Below, in pieces: positions 14,184 to 14,377 of a stretch of DNA of 14,377 nucleotides. This stretch comes from Alphaproteobacteria bacterium (GTDB lineage: Bacteria > Pseudomonadota > Alphaproteobacteria > Rs-D84). The notes beneath the pieces were generated by a model, which saw nothing but the letters and a program-made list of their open reading frames with translations, made no database searches and was not told the DNA's origin. The stretch's first letter is position 1; the number at the start of each line of letters is the position of its first letter. Location: NCBI GenBank assembly GCA_017642625.1, contig JAGCOQ010000122.1, forward strand, positions 1 to 14,377, in the 5' to 3' direction. The position numbers and the translations under genes are program-made.

Positions 14184-14202
14184 GCCCCGCGGGTGCGGGG
14201 CT
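14183..14202 (-). terminator. rRNA operon terminator
   Basis: An 8-bp perfect stem (AGCCCCGC / GCGGGGCT) with a 4-nt loop is followed on the minus strand by TTTCTTTTT. It lies about 60 bp after the 5S rRNA and ends the rRNA operon just before the next promoter. Confidence 0.88.
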
Positions 14203-14263
14203 GAATTTTTATCTCGGCTGCATTTATGCAGACGGATCGGTTTTTAGTGTCATAACTGGATTT

Positions 14264-14377
14264 ATTCTGGCGACGACCTACTCTTCCGTGGCTTAAGCCA
14301 AAGTACCATCGGCGATACGGAGTTTCCCTGTCTGGTTCGGGATGGAACAGAGGGTGACTTCCGCTCTATAATCACCA
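14264..14377 (-). rRNA. rrf: 5S ribosomal RNA (5' end just outside the window)
   Basis: Read on the minus strand, it contains the conserved 5S landmarks CATCCCGAACCAGACAGG, CGCCGATGGTACT and GAGTAGGTCGTCGCCAGA. Its 3' end (CGCCAGAA) can pair with the TGGTGA near its visible 5' end, as in helix I. About 114 nt are present; alphaproteobacterial 5S is about 115-120 nt, so only a few 5' bases are missing. The 23S gene would be expected beyond the right edge. No tRNA gene is found between the 5S and the terminator. Confidence 0.93.

Noticed and set aside
14203..14263. Possible tRNA (for example tRNA-fMet) after the 5S rRNA
   Set aside because: No cloverleaf, TTC loop or CCA-like end is found in this 60-bp spacer on either strand.

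Overview
The window looks like a piece of a chromosome from an AT-leaning Gram-negative alphaproteobacterium, possibly an uncultured host-associated lineage. This rests on an alphaproteobacterial-type 5S rRNA at the right edge, a PagL-type outer-membrane enzyme, several exported cysteine-rich proteins, and a full-length pyruvate phosphate dikinase. No IS element, integrase, CRISPR array or tRNA was seen. The assignment is inference from gene content; nothing was searched.

Layout, left to right. (1) Positions 1-269, minus strand: the 5' part of rplU (L21), cut by the window edge. (2) 418-3845: envelope proteins. These are a 704-aa exported cysteine-module protein (-), a 147-aa exported protein with a four-cysteine GLG1-like domain (-), and, from a divergent promoter pair, a PagL-like lipid A deacylase (+). 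(3) 3897-4897: two overlapping genes (+) that together carry three copies of one unrecognised domain of about 90 residues. (4) 4946-7603: ppdK (-), convergent with the previous pair across a bidirectional terminator. (5) 7698-9317: a minus-strand group of a zeta-toxin-like P-loop kinase, a small secreted cysteine protein overlapping or abutting it, and a small protein made of two cysteine modules. (6) 9492-11349: an exported trypsin-like protease with large helical insertions, and an orphan 156-aa protein (+). (7) 11372-14126: a minus-strand two-gene unit of a 733-aa HNH-nuclease/repeat-solenoid fusion followed one base later by a RimJ/RimL-type acetyltransferase. (8) 14183-14377: the end of an rRNA operon (5S and its terminator, minus strand).

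The most unusual content is the HNH plus 11 x 21-residue repeat protein with its coupled acetyltransferase. It sits immediately downstream of the rRNA operon, and its 63-bp coding repeats are nearly identical in places, which suggests recent duplication. The architecture (possible nuclease head, long middle region, repeat solenoid, basic tail) would suit a recognition-and-attack protein, but no function is demonstrated by sequence alone. Other second-look items are the tripled unknown domain, the protease with a roughly 100-residue insertion after its catalytic serine, and the secreted protein/zeta-like kinase pair.

Transcription signals are legible. Most genes have a TTGAnn-like -35 and TAnnnT -10, usually with 16-bp spacing. 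Most transcription units end at short GC hairpins with AAAC-type loops and flanking A/T tracts.
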